Shown here piece by piece: positions 45,831 through 57,417 of a stretch of 64,000 nucleotides of DNA. This DNA is from JAEULH01 sp963746275 (GTDB taxonomy: Bacteria; Pseudomonadota; Alphaproteobacteria; Rhodospirillales; Defluviicoccaceae), in the NCBI GenBank assembly GCA_963746275.1, contig CAVVAX010000039.1, forward strand, positions 1 to 64,000. The letters are read 5' to 3'. The notes beneath the pieces were generated by a model. The model was given only the letters and a program-made list of their open reading frames with translations. It ran no database searches and was not told the DNA's origin. The translations under genes were made by a program, and so were the position numbers. Positions within the stretch are counted from its first letter, which is position 1. The number at the start of each line of letters is the position of its first letter.

Positions 45831-46133
45831 CTTGTTATCGACCTCGGCCGTGATGGCGGAGCCCTGTTTCTCCCTGTCCCGGCTCAAGCTGTAACGAGGG
45901 CAAGCTAAGCCGAGCAATGGATGCTAACACAGCCTAGTGCTCGAAAGCTATAGCCTTAGAAGAGCATTTTCCGCCGCCGGCTTGTCTTCAAGTCATCATG
46001 CGCAAGTTCTTGCCGATGTCATGGCAACGTCGGGAGACATCCGCGAGCATCCGGCGGCGGCGCCGCGAATTCCAACCGCAGGGGCGAGCCCGGTGGTCGT
46101 GCACAACTTTGCTTGTCCAGAAGCGCCCGCCGC
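45831..46133. other. Gap between two minus-strand genes
   Basis: About 300 bases, AT-richer around 45890-46000, with no supported gene. On the minus strand it contains the upstream region of the small hypothetical gene; no confident promoter. Confidence 0.4.
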
Positions 46134-46565
46134 TCAGCGCTCGGCGCCGATGAGGGTCACCTCCACCGAACGCCGCCGGGGGCGAACGTCATGGTTGATG
46201 AGCACCACCTGCTGCCAGGTGCCAAGCCTGATCCTGCCGTCGCGCACCGGCACGACCACGGACGGCCCCAACAGCGCCGCCTGGACGTGGCTGTGGCCGT
46301 TGCCGTCGTGCCAGGTCATCTCGTGGGCATAGGCCATGTTGGGCGGGGCCAGGCGGCGCACCGCGTCCTTCAGATCCTGCACCGCCCCCGGCTCGTACTC
46401 GATGGTCGTGAGCGAGGCCGTCGAGCCGACGGCGCTGACGTGCAGGCTGCCGTTGTGGATGCCCGACGCGCTGACGATGCGCTGGAGCTCGCCGGTGATA
46501 TCGCCGATATCCGGCCCCTCCCGCAGGGCGATGTCGAAGCTCTCGCAGCGGATGCTGACGTCCAT
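46134..46565 (-). CDS. YjbQ/UPF0047 family protein
   Basis: 143 residues. Family features: SGIHNGSLHVSAVGSTASLT, the conserved YAHEMTWHDGNGHSHVQAAL with its metal-binding-type histidines, LLGPSVVVPVRDGRIRLGTW and the end RSVEVTLIG. YjbQ is linked to a promiscuous thiamine-phosphate synthase activity; physiological role is unclear. Divergent from gltX. Confidence 0.92.
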   Translation of the reverse strand: MDVSIRCESFDIALREGPDIGDITGELQRIVSASGIHNGSLHVSAVGSTASLTTIEYEPGAVQDLKDAVRRLAPPNMAYAHEMTWHDGNGHSHVQAALLGPSVVVPVRDGRIRLGTWQQVVLINHDVRPRRRSVEVTLIGAER

Positions 46566-46678
46566 CGTTTGCCTTCCCCGATCCTGTCCATCCCGGCGGC
46601 GTCAGCAAGATAAGGCATGTTCTGCCGCCCGGGAAATGTGCTAAGCCCGGCCTCCGACCCGAGAGGAAGCCGCCACCT

Positions 46679-48110
46679 ATGGCCGTCGTCACCCGCTTCG
46701 CGCCGTCGCCGACGGGCTACCTGCACATCGGCGGCGCCCGCACGGCGCTCTTTAACTGGCTCTATGCCAAGCATTGCCAGGGCCGCTTTCTGCTCCGCAT
46801 CGAGGACACCGACCGGGCCCGCTCCACCTTGGAAGCGACCGAGGCCATCCTCGACGGCCTCTCCTGGCTCGACCTCAACTGGGACGGAGAGCCGGTCTCG
46901 CAGGCGGCGCGTGCCGACCGGCACGCCGAGGTGGCGCGGCAACTCGTCGCTGCCGGGCATGCCTACCTCTGCTATGCCAGCGCCGAGGAGCTGGCCGAGA
47001 TGCGGGCGAAGGCCAAGGCGGAAGCGCGGCCCGCCCGCTACGACGGCCGCTGGCGCGACCGCCAGGGCGAGCCTGGGCCTCCGGGCGTTCAACCCGTCGT
47101 CCGCTTCAAGGCGCCGCGCGACGGCGAGACGCGTATCGCCGACCACGTGCAGGGCGAGGTGGTGGTTCAGAACGAGATACTCGACGACATGGTCCTGCTC
47201 CGCGCCGACGGAACGCCGACCTACATGCTGGCCGTTGTCGTCGACGATCACGACGCCGGCGTCACCCACGTCATCCGCGGCGACGACCACCTCACCAACG
47301 CTTTCCGCCAGTACCAGCTCTACCTCGCCATGGGCTGGCAGCCGCCGGAGTTCGCGCACATCCCGCTGATCCACGGGCCCGACGGCGCGAAGCTGTCGAA
47401 GCGTCACGGGGCGCTCGCGGTCCAGGCCTACCGCGACATGGGCTTCCTGCCCGAGGCTTTGGCCAACTACCTGCTCCGCCTCGGCTGGGGCCACGGCGAC
47501 GAGGAGATCATCTCGCGCGAGGACGCCGTCGCCTGGTTCGACCTCGACGCCATCGGCCGGGCGCCCGCGCGCTTCGACCTCGCCAAGCTCACCAGCCTCA
47601 ATGCCCACTACCTGCGGCAGGCGGACGACCGAAGGCTGGCAGACCTGGTGATGGAGCGCCTTGTTGCGAACGCGAACGGAAGGCTTGCCGAAGGCGCTCA
47701 CGGCCGTATTATGAGGGGCATGGAGGGGCTGAAGCAGCGGGCGAGGACGCTTGTGGAGCTGACTGACAATGCTGCATTTTACGCTTTTGCCTCGCCGCTG
47801 ACGCCGACCCCGAAGGCCGCCGCCCTGCTAACCGGGGAGGCGAAGCGCAACCTCGGTGCGCTGCGCCCCATGCTGGCGGCGGTGGAGCCGTGGGCGGCCG
47901 CCGACCTGGAGGCGGTGGTTCGCGCCCATGGCGAGGCAGGCCGCGACCTCGCTCAAGGCCCTGGCCCAGCCTCTTCGCGCGGCGCTGACCGGCAGGGACG
48001 CCTCGCCGCCCATATTCGAGGTTATGGACATCCTCGGCCGCGACGAGACACTGAGGCGGCTGGACGACGCACTCGACGCGGCGGTGACGGCGCAAGCCGG
48101 CCGGCGTTGA
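46679..48110 (+). CDS. gltX: Glutamate--tRNA ligase, frameshifted near the 3' end
   Basis: Class I aminoacyl-tRNA synthetase, about 476 residues after removing one extra base near 47947. HIGH-type motif FAPSPTGYLHIGGARTALFN, KMSKS-type motif GAKLSKRHG, and a complete C-terminal anticodon-binding domain whose last part (TSLKALAQPLRAALTG, SPPIFEVMDILGRDETLRRL) reads in the shifted frame. The gene is normally essential, so this shift is strong evidence for sequence error. It could be the discriminating GluRS or a GluQ-type second copy. Upstream of gltA, an alphaproteobacterial linkage. Confidence 0.92.
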
Positions 48111-48186
48111 ATGGCAAAGCGGCTTCGACCACATCCGGAACAGGCGAGCGTCCGGGCAAGCTGTTTGGAGATGAAGGATTTCTCGG

Positions 48187-49512
<1,326 letters not shown>

Positions 49513-49537
49513 CGCTTAGCTCGGCGGGGGCCGTCCG

Positions 49538-50507
49538 ATGACGGTCGTCGCCTGCGCCGGCTACGAGAACGGCCGGCGGATCTCCGACCTCGGCATCGAC
49601 GACTGCGCCTCGTTCATCGGCCCGCCGGGGCGCTTCGTCTGGATCGGGCTGCATGAGCCGAGCACTGAGGTGCTGGCGAGCCTGCAGCGGCAGTTCGGCC
49701 TGCACGAGCTCGCCGTCGAGGACGCCTTCCGCGCCCATCAGCGACCGAAGATCGACGTCTACGACAACTCGCTGTTCCTGGTCCTGCGCACCGCCCGGCT
49801 CGAAGGCGACGAGGTGCTCTACGGCGAGACCCACGTCTTCGTCGGCTGCGGCTACGTCATTACCGTTCGCCACGGCGCCTCGGCGTCCTACCTGCCGGTC
49901 CGCCAGCGCTGCGAGGCGACCCCGGCCTTGCTCGGCAACGGCGAGGACTTCGTCCTCTACGCGATCATCGACTTCGTCGTCGACAACTACATCCCGATCG
50001 TGAGCGCCATTGAGGACCACGTGGACGAGATCGACGAGGCCGTCCATGCCGGGGCGATGAGCCAGGAGACGATCCAGCGCATTGCCCGCCTCAGGCGCGA
50101 GCTGCTGCGGCTCAGGCGCACCGTGTCGCCGATGCTCGACGTCTGCGGCCGGCTGCAGCGTTTCGACATGCCCTTCATCGACGCGCCCGTGCGTCCCTAC
50201 TACTCAGACGTTCATGACCACGTCCTGCGCGTCAACGAGAGCATCGACATCCTCCGCGACGTGCTCGCCGCCGCCTTCGAAACGCACCTCCTGCTCGCCT
50301 CCAACCGGCAGAACGACGTCACCCGCAAGCTCGCCGGCTGGGCCGCGATCCTGGCCGTGCCCACCGCGATCGCCGGGATCTACGGGATGAACTTCGAGCA
50401 CATGCCGGAGCTGAGCCAGGTCTGGGGCTACCCGGCGGTCCTGCTGGTCATCCTCGTCCGTCTGCGTCACGCTCTACCTCAACTTCAAGCGCATCGACTG
50501 GCTGTAG
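49538..50507 (+). CDS. corA: CorA-family magnesium/cobalt transporter, frameshifted at the 3' end
   Basis: Pentameric Mg2+ channel of about 322 residues. The cytoplasmic funnel domain, a long stalk helix rich in Arg/Leu (TIQRIARLRRELLRLRRTVS), two C-terminal helices with the pore motif GIYGMNFEHMPEL. One extra base near 50460 cuts the last 15 residues; the true end VTLYLNFKRIDWL reads in the next frame. ATG with ribosome site GGGGG. 25 bases after gltA. Confidence 0.9.
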
Positions 50508-50557
50508 AGCGCGCCCGTGGCAGCGCCGGCGCTGCGCTCCGCGTTTTGTTCACGGAA

Positions 50558-50573
50558 TGTTCCACGTGAAACA
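50558..50573. promoter_or_regulatory. parS centromere-like site
   Basis: TGTTCCACGTGAAACA matches the ParB-binding consensus TGTTNCACGTGAAACA at all fixed positions. It lies in the gap after corA, not within a gene. parS sites cluster near replication origins in most bacteria, so this region may be origin-proximal. parA/parB are not in the window. Confidence 0.8.
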
Positions 50574-50590
50574 TCGGAGGAAGCAAGACC

Positions 50591-50805
50591 CTATCTGCCC
50601 GCGCTCCGGTTGTCCTGCCCAGCCTGATCGGCCATGATGCGCTCCTTGTGAGCGATGTTCTCTTTCAGGATAGGAGTCAACATGAAGAGCGTCTATAAGC
50701 ATTCCGGCGCGGCGCTTGGTGTTGAAGATGGGCAACGCGCGCCATTTAAGTTTATCTCTCCCACTCTGGGAAGCCAAAGCGAGTTTTCAGCTCATCGAAA
50801 AGCAA
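50591..50805 (-). CDS. Possible small degenerate coding region
   Basis: On the minus strand downstream of the HNH nuclease gene, pieces in three frames look protein-like: LLFDELKTRFGFPEWER, then DKLKWRALPIFNTKRRAGML and IDALHVDSYPERE, then IAHKERIMADQAGQDNRSAG. Joined, they give a protein of about 70 residues starting at a TTG. No family recognised. A different 44-residue frame on the plus strand (50682-50816) with an aggag ribosome site is a rival reading. Confidence 0.3.
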
Positions 50806-50821
50806 CGGAGCGGTAGTTAGG

Positions 50822-52400
50822 CTACCGGTCTCCGACTTTGACTGCGCGCCGTTCTTTATAGGTCGAATTACAGTACGGGTGGGTCACCTGAGCGTTCCCG
50901 CTGTGCGCGCCGCCACCATCTTCCTTTCTGACGATGTGATCGGTGTGCATTGAATTTCGGTGAAGCAGGCCATCGCATATCGCGCACCGGACACCGCTGT
51001 TCAGCAACTCGGTAGCGAATGCCGCTGATTTCACACTGCTGCTGAACGAACGCTTGCCCGCGTTGCCCTCGCGTATCGGTGCGGGCGTGGCGAAGAAACT
51101 GAAGCGGCTGTCTGCGCTCATACTCTCGATAATCTGGTCGTCGGATTTCCCGTCCCATAAGCCGGACAAGATCAACTCAAAGAATGACTCGACAGCCGGT
51201 CGGCTGCGTCCGCCTGCACCTTGGCGCTTGACGATCAGCGTGATCGCCTCTTTGTGCTTCATCAGGAAATCTTCAAACGCGCGACGCACGTCGGTAAAAC
51301 GGTCAAGTTGATCGCGTTCGCCTAGACGTCTGATTACCTGCGACATCGCAAGGAAGCGATCGGTTGGAAAGCACCCCCACGGGTGTAGAAATACACGAGC
51401 GGATGGAGACCAAGCGATCCCGGCGATATGGTCGTGATTTCTGGATGCGCTTAAGTACCGTCTGCATGAACGTCAAAGTCTGCGCGCCCGACTCGTCTGC
51501 CGGCAGGGGATCTTTTGCCCCTATGCCGTTTACCAGATTCACGAAATCAAACACGAAGGGAAGTGAGTTGTAGCCACGCCCCCCGACCGGCACGTCGGAG
51601 GTCTTGATAGGCATCGAGCCCATTGGCGGTAGGTAGAGCGCTTTGTTGATATCCGCTCCCAAGCTCTCGACTTGGCGCTGAACTTCTGCGGTAAAATGCC
51701 CCCAGTACTTGTGCCCGACGCCTCCGCGGTTGATGGCTCTAGTTGCAATTGCGGTTGCCGAACTGCGAGCCTTCAGGATGTGTTTCTCGATTGGATCGAC
51801 AGGCGTCGGTGCTTGGTTGATCTTGAAAAACGATTTTTCAGCACCCGTCGCGTCAACTGCCGGCACCCACTGAGCAATGAAGGAGTTTGCAGCCAAACCG
51901 CCAAGGCGATCTTTCAACGAGCCGTCGGCGTAGGCTATGGACTTCATTGCATCTCGATAATAGGCGTATGTTCGGATCTCCTTAGCGACGAGTTTCCGTG
52001 TCAATTCGGCGACCTTGATTTGTTCCTCGGGTATCTGGTTATCAAAGAACTCGCGCGAACGCGCCTTATCGCCGTAATCATCGTATATCCATGCTAAGAG
52101 CGCGCTCAATCGATGGGCGCCGTCGATTACGAAGACGTATTGCCCGGACCGCCACAGAATAATGGCTGGGATCAGATCGCCGTCCAGAAACGCAGCAATG
52201 AGATCAACGATCTTTTGGGGGGTCCAATTAGTCGTCTCTCGTTGAAAATCCGGCTTGCGGAGACTCTGGACAAGAAATGAATCGTCTGCCAGCGCGGCGA
52301 TGCTAATAGTGCCGGTTGGCGTTCCACGCGGCGGGCCACTCTCCGTAGCGAAGTCTTCGCGCGGAATCAGCGCATCAAGATTGACGGTATTCGCGGCCAT
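50822..52400 (-). CDS. DUF262-HNH nuclease, frameshifted in the middle
   Basis: About 525 residues in one polypeptide if two shifts near 51425 and 51380 are corrected. N-terminal DUF262 (ParB/Srx-like) domain: FLVQSLRKPDFQRETTNWTP and the DGxHR motif VIDGAHRLSALLAWI. Bridging text GLHPLVYFYTRGGAFQP reads in the middle frame. C-terminal HNH domain: VRCAICDGLLHRNSMHTDHI and NAQVTHPYCNSTYKERRAVK. DUF262 plus HNH is the build of GmrSD-like, phage- or modified-DNA-targeting enzymes. GC content is clearly lower than its neighbours, suggesting recent acquisition. It is a solitary defence-like gene; no methylase nearby. Confidence 0.78.
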
Positions 52401-52531
52401 AACACCCCCGTAATCAGCTATTAGCCTCGCGAATTTCCGGTCGTACGAGAATCCGTCACGCAGCGCTGCCGGGCGGCGGTCTCGCAGGGAGGTTACGCAG
52501 ATCGTACCAACGGCTGACGATTACTACCGAC

Positions 52532-53026
52532 CTACGCCGGCTCGTCTTCCTTCGGGGCGCGGAACTTGAGCAGCGTCGAGAGGTCGAACTCGCCGTGGGC
52601 CTCGGCGGCCTCGTCGGCGACCTTGCTGCCTTCCGCGAACGAGCGGTAGTCCATGTCCTGCAGCAGGATGTGGTGGTTCAGCCAGCCGGTGAGGAAGGTG
52701 AGGATCTCCTGGCGGTCGAGCTCGCGATCGCCGCGGCGGAAGCGCCGTTGCAGCTCCTGGACCTCCTTGGTCAGGACCCGGTGCTCCTCGTGGTGGGTGC
52801 CGATGTTGGGGTAGCCGCAGGCCCGCATCACCTTCTCTTCGCGCTCGAAATGGAACACGGTGTAGGCGATGAGGATGGCCAGAACCTCAGGCAGGACGCG
52901 GTTGCGGGTGGTCTCGTCCTCGCCGGCCTCGTCGATGCGGTTGATCAGCCCGATCAGGATCTGATGGTCGCGGTCGAGACGCGCCACGCCGACGCTCATC
53001 GCCTCGGACCACCGGATCGACCCCAT
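52532..53026 (-). CDS. Bacteriohemerythrin
   Basis: Non-heme di-iron oxygen-binding protein of 164 residues. Iron ligands in order: LDRDHQILIGLINRID, FHFEREEKVMRACGY, GTHHEEHRVL and WLNHHILLQDMDYRSF, which fits the H-HE-HH-HD pattern. Start ATG within MGSIRWSEAMSVGV. Probably an oxygen store or sensor. Placed 90 bases after the polyamine permease gene on the same strand. Confidence 0.93.
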   Translation of the reverse strand: MGSIRWSEAMSVGVARLDRDHQILIGLINRIDEAGEDETTRNRVLPEVLAILIAYTVFHFEREEKVMRACGYPNIGTHHEEHRVLTKEVQELQRRFRRGDRELDRQEILTFLTGWLNHHILLQDMDYRSFAEGSKVADEAAEAHGEFDLSTLLKFRAPKEDEPA

Positions 53027-53115
53027 CTTGCTTACCCCGCCCGCGCTAACCCATCGATGTCTACAATACGCAGCAACGGGCGCGTTATGGAAGGCTGGAG
53101 TATGAGGCTTATGCG

Positions 53116-53931
53116 TTATGCCGGCGCCGGCGCCGCCCCTGCTCGGGCCCGCGCCAGCTGGCGTTTCTGGATCAGCGAGGCGACGATCACGCCGGTCGCG
53201 ACGATGGCAATGAGCACGGTGGAGATGGCGTTGATCTCGGGCGTCACGCCCATGCGCACCTGGCTGTAGATGCGCATCGGCAGGGTCGTCGCCCCGGGCC
53301 CGGTGGTGAAGCTCGCCACCACCAGATCGTCCAGCGACAGGGTGAAGGCCAGGAGCCAGCCGGAGACCAGCGCCGGGGCGATCACCGGCAGGGTGATGAC
53401 GAAGAAAGTCTTGGCCGGCGGCGCGCCCAGGTCCATGGCCGCCTCCTCCAGCACCGCGTCGAAGGTGAGCAGCCTGGACTGGACGACCACCGCGACGTAG
53501 GCGGCGGCGAAGGTGGCGTGGGCCAGCGTCACCGTCCAGAAGCCGCGGTCTAGGTCGATGGTGACGAACAGCAGTAGCAGCGAAAGCCCGGTGATCACCT
53601 CCGGCATCACCAAAGGCGCGTAGATCATCGCCGCGAACGGCGTGCGGCCGCGAAAGCGGGTGAAGCGGGCGAGGCTCACCCCGGCCAGCGTCCCGATCAG
53701 CAGCGACAGCGTCGCCGAGGCGAAGGCGATCCTGAGCGTCACCCAGGCGGCGTCGAGGAGCTGGCGGTTGGAGAGAAGCTCGCCGTACCACTTCAGCGAA
53801 AAGCCGCCCCAGACGGTCACCAGCCGCAACTCGTTGAAGGAGAAGATGACGAGCAGCAGGATCGGCAGATAGAGGAAGGCGAAGCCCAGCGTCAAGGCGA
53901 CGATGGTGACCGGGGTGAAGCCCGGCTTCAT
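53116..53931 (-). CDS. potI: Putrescine/spermidine ABC permease (PotI-like)
   Basis: Inner-membrane permease of 271 residues with six hydrophobic helices. EAA-type loop for ATPase contact in EEAAMDLGAPPAKTFFVITL. Typical PotI/PotC start FAFLYLPILLLVIFSFNE. ATG overlaps the potH stop (ATGA). Last gene of the operon. Polyamine specificity is inferred from the binding protein family and sister genes. Confidence 0.92.
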   Translation of the reverse strand: MKPGFTPVTIVALTLGFAFLYLPILLLVIFSFNELRLVTVWGGFSLKWYGELLSNRQLLDAAWVTLRIAFASATLSLLIGTLAGVSLARFTRFRGRTPFAAMIYAPLVMPEVITGLSLLLLFVTIDLDRGFWTVTLAHATFAAAYVAVVVQSRLLTFDAVLEEAAMDLGAPPAKTFFVITLPVIAPALVSGWLLAFTLSLDDLVVASFTTGPGATTLPMRIYSQVRMGVTPEINAISTVLIAIVATGVIVASLIQKRQLARARAGAAPAPA

Positions 53932-54965
53932 GAGGTTTCCGGCCCGACCGAGGTGCGCGCCTGGTAACGCTGGAACAGCATGATCGGGACGACCAGGCCG
54001 ATCAGCATCAGCACGGCGACGGCGCTCGCCAGCGGCCAGTCGCGATTGTTGAAGAACTCCAGCCACAAGGTGCGGCCGATCATCACCGTGCCGGAGCCGC
54101 CGAGCAGGTCGGGGATGACGAACTCGCCCACCGCCGGGATGAACACGAGCAGGCAGCCGGCGACGATCCCAGGCAGCGCGATCGGCGCCGTCACCAGCCA
54201 GAACGCCTTGATCGGCCGGCAGCCGAGGTCGACGGCCGCCTCGACCAGGCTCTCGTCCATCTTGTCGAAGCTGGCATAGATGGGCAGGACCATGAACGGC
54301 AGGTAAGAGTAGACGATGCCGATGTAGACGGCGGTGCTGGTGTTCAGGATTGTCAGCGGCTGGTCGATGACGCCGATGCCGAGCAGCAGGGCGTTGAGTA
54401 GCCCCTCGTTCTTGAGGATCCCGATCCAGGCATAAACCCGGATCAGGAACGACGTCCAGAACGGCAGGATCACCAGCATGACCAGCGAGAGCCGCCAGCG
54501 CTCCGGGGCGCGAGCGACGCCGTAGGCGAGCGGCAGGCCGACCGCCAGCGTCAGGATCGTGGCGATGCCGGCGATCCTCAGCGAGTTGGCGTAGGCGTTC
54601 AGATACAAGCTGTCGGAGAACAGCAGCGCGTAGTTGCTGAGGTTGAGGCGGATGTTGAGGACCGACATCCCGTCCTCGCGCACCCACTCGAACAGCGGCG
54701 CGTAGGGCGGCTGCGCCAGCACCGCTTCCGAGAAGCTGAGCTTCAGGGTGATGAGAAAGGGCGCGAGGAAGAACAGCGCGAACCACAGGTAGGGCGTGCC
54801 GATGACCAGGGCCCGGCCGTGGCGCTCGAGCCAGCCGCCCAGGCGCGCCGCGATCCCCCACGGCGACAGCGGCGGCAGGCTGCGGTCGAGGAGCTCGAGC
54901 GCCCTGGTCTGCGGCCCCGGCGAGATCATCTCCGGCGGCGGCGAGCGGCCCTGATCGTCGCTCAT
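53928..54965 (-). CDS. potH: Putrescine/spermidine ABC permease (PotH-like)
   Basis: 345 residues, six or seven hydrophobic helices with a longer N-terminal cytoplasmic region (Pro-rich, MSDDQGRSPPPEMISPGP). Start of the membrane part LVIGTPYLWFALFFLAPFLI; EAA loop VEAAVDLGCRPIKAFWLVTA. Overlaps potG upstream and potI downstream by four bases each (ATGA), marking a tight operon. Confidence 0.92.
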   Translation of the reverse strand: MSDDQGRSPPPEMISPGPQTRALELLDRSLPPLSPWGIAARLGGWLERHGRALVIGTPYLWFALFFLAPFLITLKLSFSEAVLAQPPYAPLFEWVREDGMSVLNIRLNLSNYALLFSDSLYLNAYANSLRIAGIATILTLAVGLPLAYGVARAPERWRLSLVMLVILPFWTSFLIRVYAWIGILKNEGLLNALLLGIGVIDQPLTILNTSTAVYIGIVYSYLPFMVLPIYASFDKMDESLVEAAVDLGCRPIKAFWLVTAPIALPGIVAGCLLVFIPAVGEFVIPDLLGGSGTVMIGRTLWLEFFNNRDWPLASAVAVLMLIGLVVPIMLFQRYQARTSVGPETS

Positions 54966-56113
54966 GACAGCAAGATCACGCTGGCCGACGGCGACCACGA
55001 CAGCCAGACCTGGTCCTCCCAGGTGATCGGCCGCTCCACCAGCCGGGTGCGGTTGGCGGAGGTCACCTTGACCTTCTCGCCGCTCTCGAGCTTGACGTGA
55101 TAGACCGAGATGCTGCCGAGATAGCCGATGTCGTAGACCGTGCCGGTCATGCAGTTCACCGAGGTGTCGGCCGGCGGGGTCTTGCCGATCTCGATCTTCT
55201 CCGGGCGGATGGCCGCCCACACCACCTGCCCCGGCGCCGCGTCGACTCCACGCTCGGCGATGATGTCGCAGCCGCTCTCCGCCGAGCGCATGGTCGTGTG
55301 GTCCTTCGCCGCCTCGATGATGCGGCCCTCGAACACGTTCACCTCGCCGATGAACTCGGCGACGTAGAGCGAGCTCGGATACTCGTAGACCTCGCCCGGC
55401 GTTCCGACCTGCACCGTTCGGCCGCGGTCCATCACGGCGATGCGGGTCGAGACCGTCATCGCCTCGTCCTGGTCATGGGTGACGATCACGAAGGTGAGCC
55501 CCAGCTGCTCCTGGATGTTGACCAGCTCGAACTGGGTCTGCTCGCGCAGCCTGCGGTCCAGCGCCCCAAGCGGCTCGTCGAGGAGCAGGACCTTGGGCCT
55601 CTTGATCAGCGCCCGCGCCAGCGCCACCCGCTGCCGCTGCCCGCCCGAGAGCTGGTGCGGCTTGCGCCTGGCGAACTCGGTCATCTGCACCAGGCGCAGC
55701 ATCTCGTCGACGCGCTCGGCGATCTGCCGGCGCGACACCCGCTCCTGGCGCAAGCCGAAGCCGATGTTGTCCTGGACGTTCATATGCGGAAACAACGCAT
55801 ACGACTGGAACATCATGTTGACCGGCCGGCGGTAGGGCGGCACGTCGGACATGTCGACGCCGTCGATCTCGATGGTTCCGGAGGTGGGCTTCTCGAAGCC
55901 GGCGAGCAGCCGGAGCAGGGTCGTCTTGCCGCACCCCGACGGGCCCAAGAGCGAGAAGAACTCGCTGCGGTAGATGTCGATCCAGACGTCGTCGAGGGCG
56001 ACGAAGTTGTCGAACGTCTTGATGACGTCGCGGATCCGGATCAGCGGCACCGCGTTCGGGTCGTTCCACGGCTCGGGCGGTTTGACCGCCTCCGCGACCT
56101 GAGGCTCGGCCAT
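54962..56113 (-). CDS. potG: Putrescine/spermidine ABC ATPase (PotG-like)
   Basis: 383 residues. ATPase domain with Walker A SLLGPSGCGKTTLLRLL, Q-loop MMFQSYALFPHM, signature LSGGQRQRVALARALIKRPK, Walker B VLLLDEPLGALD and switch His FVIVTHDQDEAMT; C-terminal TOBE domain (VVWAAIRPEKIEIG). ATG start MAEPQVAEAVK. 29 bases after the first potF copy. No frame breaks. Confidence 0.94.
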   Translation of the reverse strand: MAEPQVAEAVKPPEPWNDPNAVPLIRIRDVIKTFDNFVALDDVWIDIYRSEFFSLLGPSGCGKTTLLRLLAGFEKPTSGTIEIDGVDMSDVPPYRRPVNMMFQSYALFPHMNVQDNIGFGLRQERVSRRQIAERVDEMLRLVQMTEFARRKPHQLSGGQRQRVALARALIKRPKVLLLDEPLGALDRRLREQTQFELVNIQEQLGLTFVIVTHDQDEAMTVSTRIAVMDRGRTVQVGTPGEVYEYPSSLYVAEFIGEVNVFEGRIIEAAKDHTTMRSAESGCDIIAERGVDAAPGQVVWAAIRPEKIEIGKTPPADTSVNCMTGTVYDIGYLGSISVYHVKLESGEKVKVTSANRTRLVERPITWEDQVWLSWSPSASVILLS

Positions 56114-56142
56114 GCTGTCGCTCGCGACCTTGTGGTTCTGGC

Positions 56143-57240
56143 TCAGGAGCCGGTCAGCACCCTCTGCCACAGCCGGGTCAGGACCCGCTGCGTCCGCTGC
56201 TCGTGCGGGGTGACCAGGAACAGCTTCTCCCTGAGCTCCGGCGGCGGAAAGATCGTCGGGTTGTTGACGATCTCCGGGTCGACCAGCGGCAGCGACGCCG
56301 GCACGGCATTGGGATAGGTGACGTAGTTGGTGATCTTCGCGATCACCTCCGGGCGCAGGATGAAGTTGATGAAGGCATGGGCGTTGCCTGGATGCGGCGC
56401 GTCCCTCGGGATGGCCATCATGTCGAAGAAGGTCTGCGAGCCTTCCTTGGGGATCACGTAGACGACGTCGAAGTCCTTCCCCGCCTCCTCGGCCCGGGTG
56501 GCGGCGATGCCGGCGTCGCCGGACCAGATGACGGCGAGGCAGATGTCGCCGTTGGCCAGGGCGTTGATGTTCTCGGACGAATGGAACTTGCGGATGTAGG
56601 GCCTGACCGCGGTCAGGATCGGCTCCGCCTTGGCGATCACGTCCGGATCCTTGGAATCCGGATCCTCGCCGATGTAGTTCAGCGCCGCCGGCACCATCTC
56701 GTCCGGCGCGTCCAGCATGTAGACGCCGCAGTCGGCGAAGCGCTTGACCACCTCCGGGTCGAAGATCAGCCGCCAGGAGTCGACCGGCGCGTCCGGCATG
56801 CGCTCCTTGATCATCTGCTCGTTGTAGGCGAGCCCGGTCGTGCCCCACAGGTAGATGGCGGCGTGCTCGTTGTCCGGGATCGAAGCGGGCGACCTGCCGC
56901 ATCATCTCCGCGTCCAGGTTCTTCCAGTTGGGGATCTTGCCCTTGTCGAGCTCGGCGAACACGCCGGCGCGGATCTGCCGGGCGAGGAAGTTGGCGCTGG
57001 GGAACCACCAGATCGTAGCCGGTGCCGCCGGCGAGCAGCTTGGTCTCGAGCACGTCGTTGCGAGTCGAACACGTCGTAGACGACCTTGATGCCGGTCTCG
57101 CGGGTGAAGTCGCTGAGCACGGCGTCGTCGATGTAGTCAGACCAGTTGAAGACCCGCACGACCGGCTCTTCCGCCGCCATGGCTGGCGCGGTGGCGAGCA
57201 TCGTCAAGGCGGCGATGACCGAGAGCAGCCTGCGAACCAT
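56143..57240 (-). CDS. potF: Polyamine-binding protein PotF-like, copy 1, frameshifted
   Basis: Periplasmic binding protein of about 364 residues. Signal peptide MVRRLLSVIAALTMLATAPA; core EEPVVRVFNWSDYIDDAVLS, LLAGGTGYDLVVP, DEMVPAALNYIGEDPDSKD, ending HEQRTQRVLTRLWQRVLTG. Three or four single-base shifts lie in the N-terminal third (near 57062, 57005 and 56882); the last two thirds are clean. Its position just before potG and its intact C-terminus make it the functional copy of the three. Confidence 0.85.
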
Positions 57241-57417
57241 TCTTCCCTCCTCGCGCGGCCCGGATCGGTGGCGGCGGCGGGACACTAACGGTTTCGCCGG
57301 CGTGCGCCAAGAAACGATCTGGAGGCGTTCGCGCTACCCCATTCTGCGCGGTCCCGCAGACCCGCGCGCCAATGCTCGGGGCGCGGTCTTGTTCGCAGCG
57401 CCGCCGCTACGCCGCGC

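Noticed and set aside
50682..50816. A 44-codon plus-strand frame (MKSVYKHSGAALG...) after the parS site
   Set aside because: It has a fair ribosome site, but the opposite strand has more protein-like content and no relative is recognised; kept only as a rival reading.
54962..56962. One long frame joining potG to the upstream potF region
   Set aside because: The part before 56113 is potF sequence read out of frame after an indel; the true potG start is MAEPQVAEAVK at 56113.
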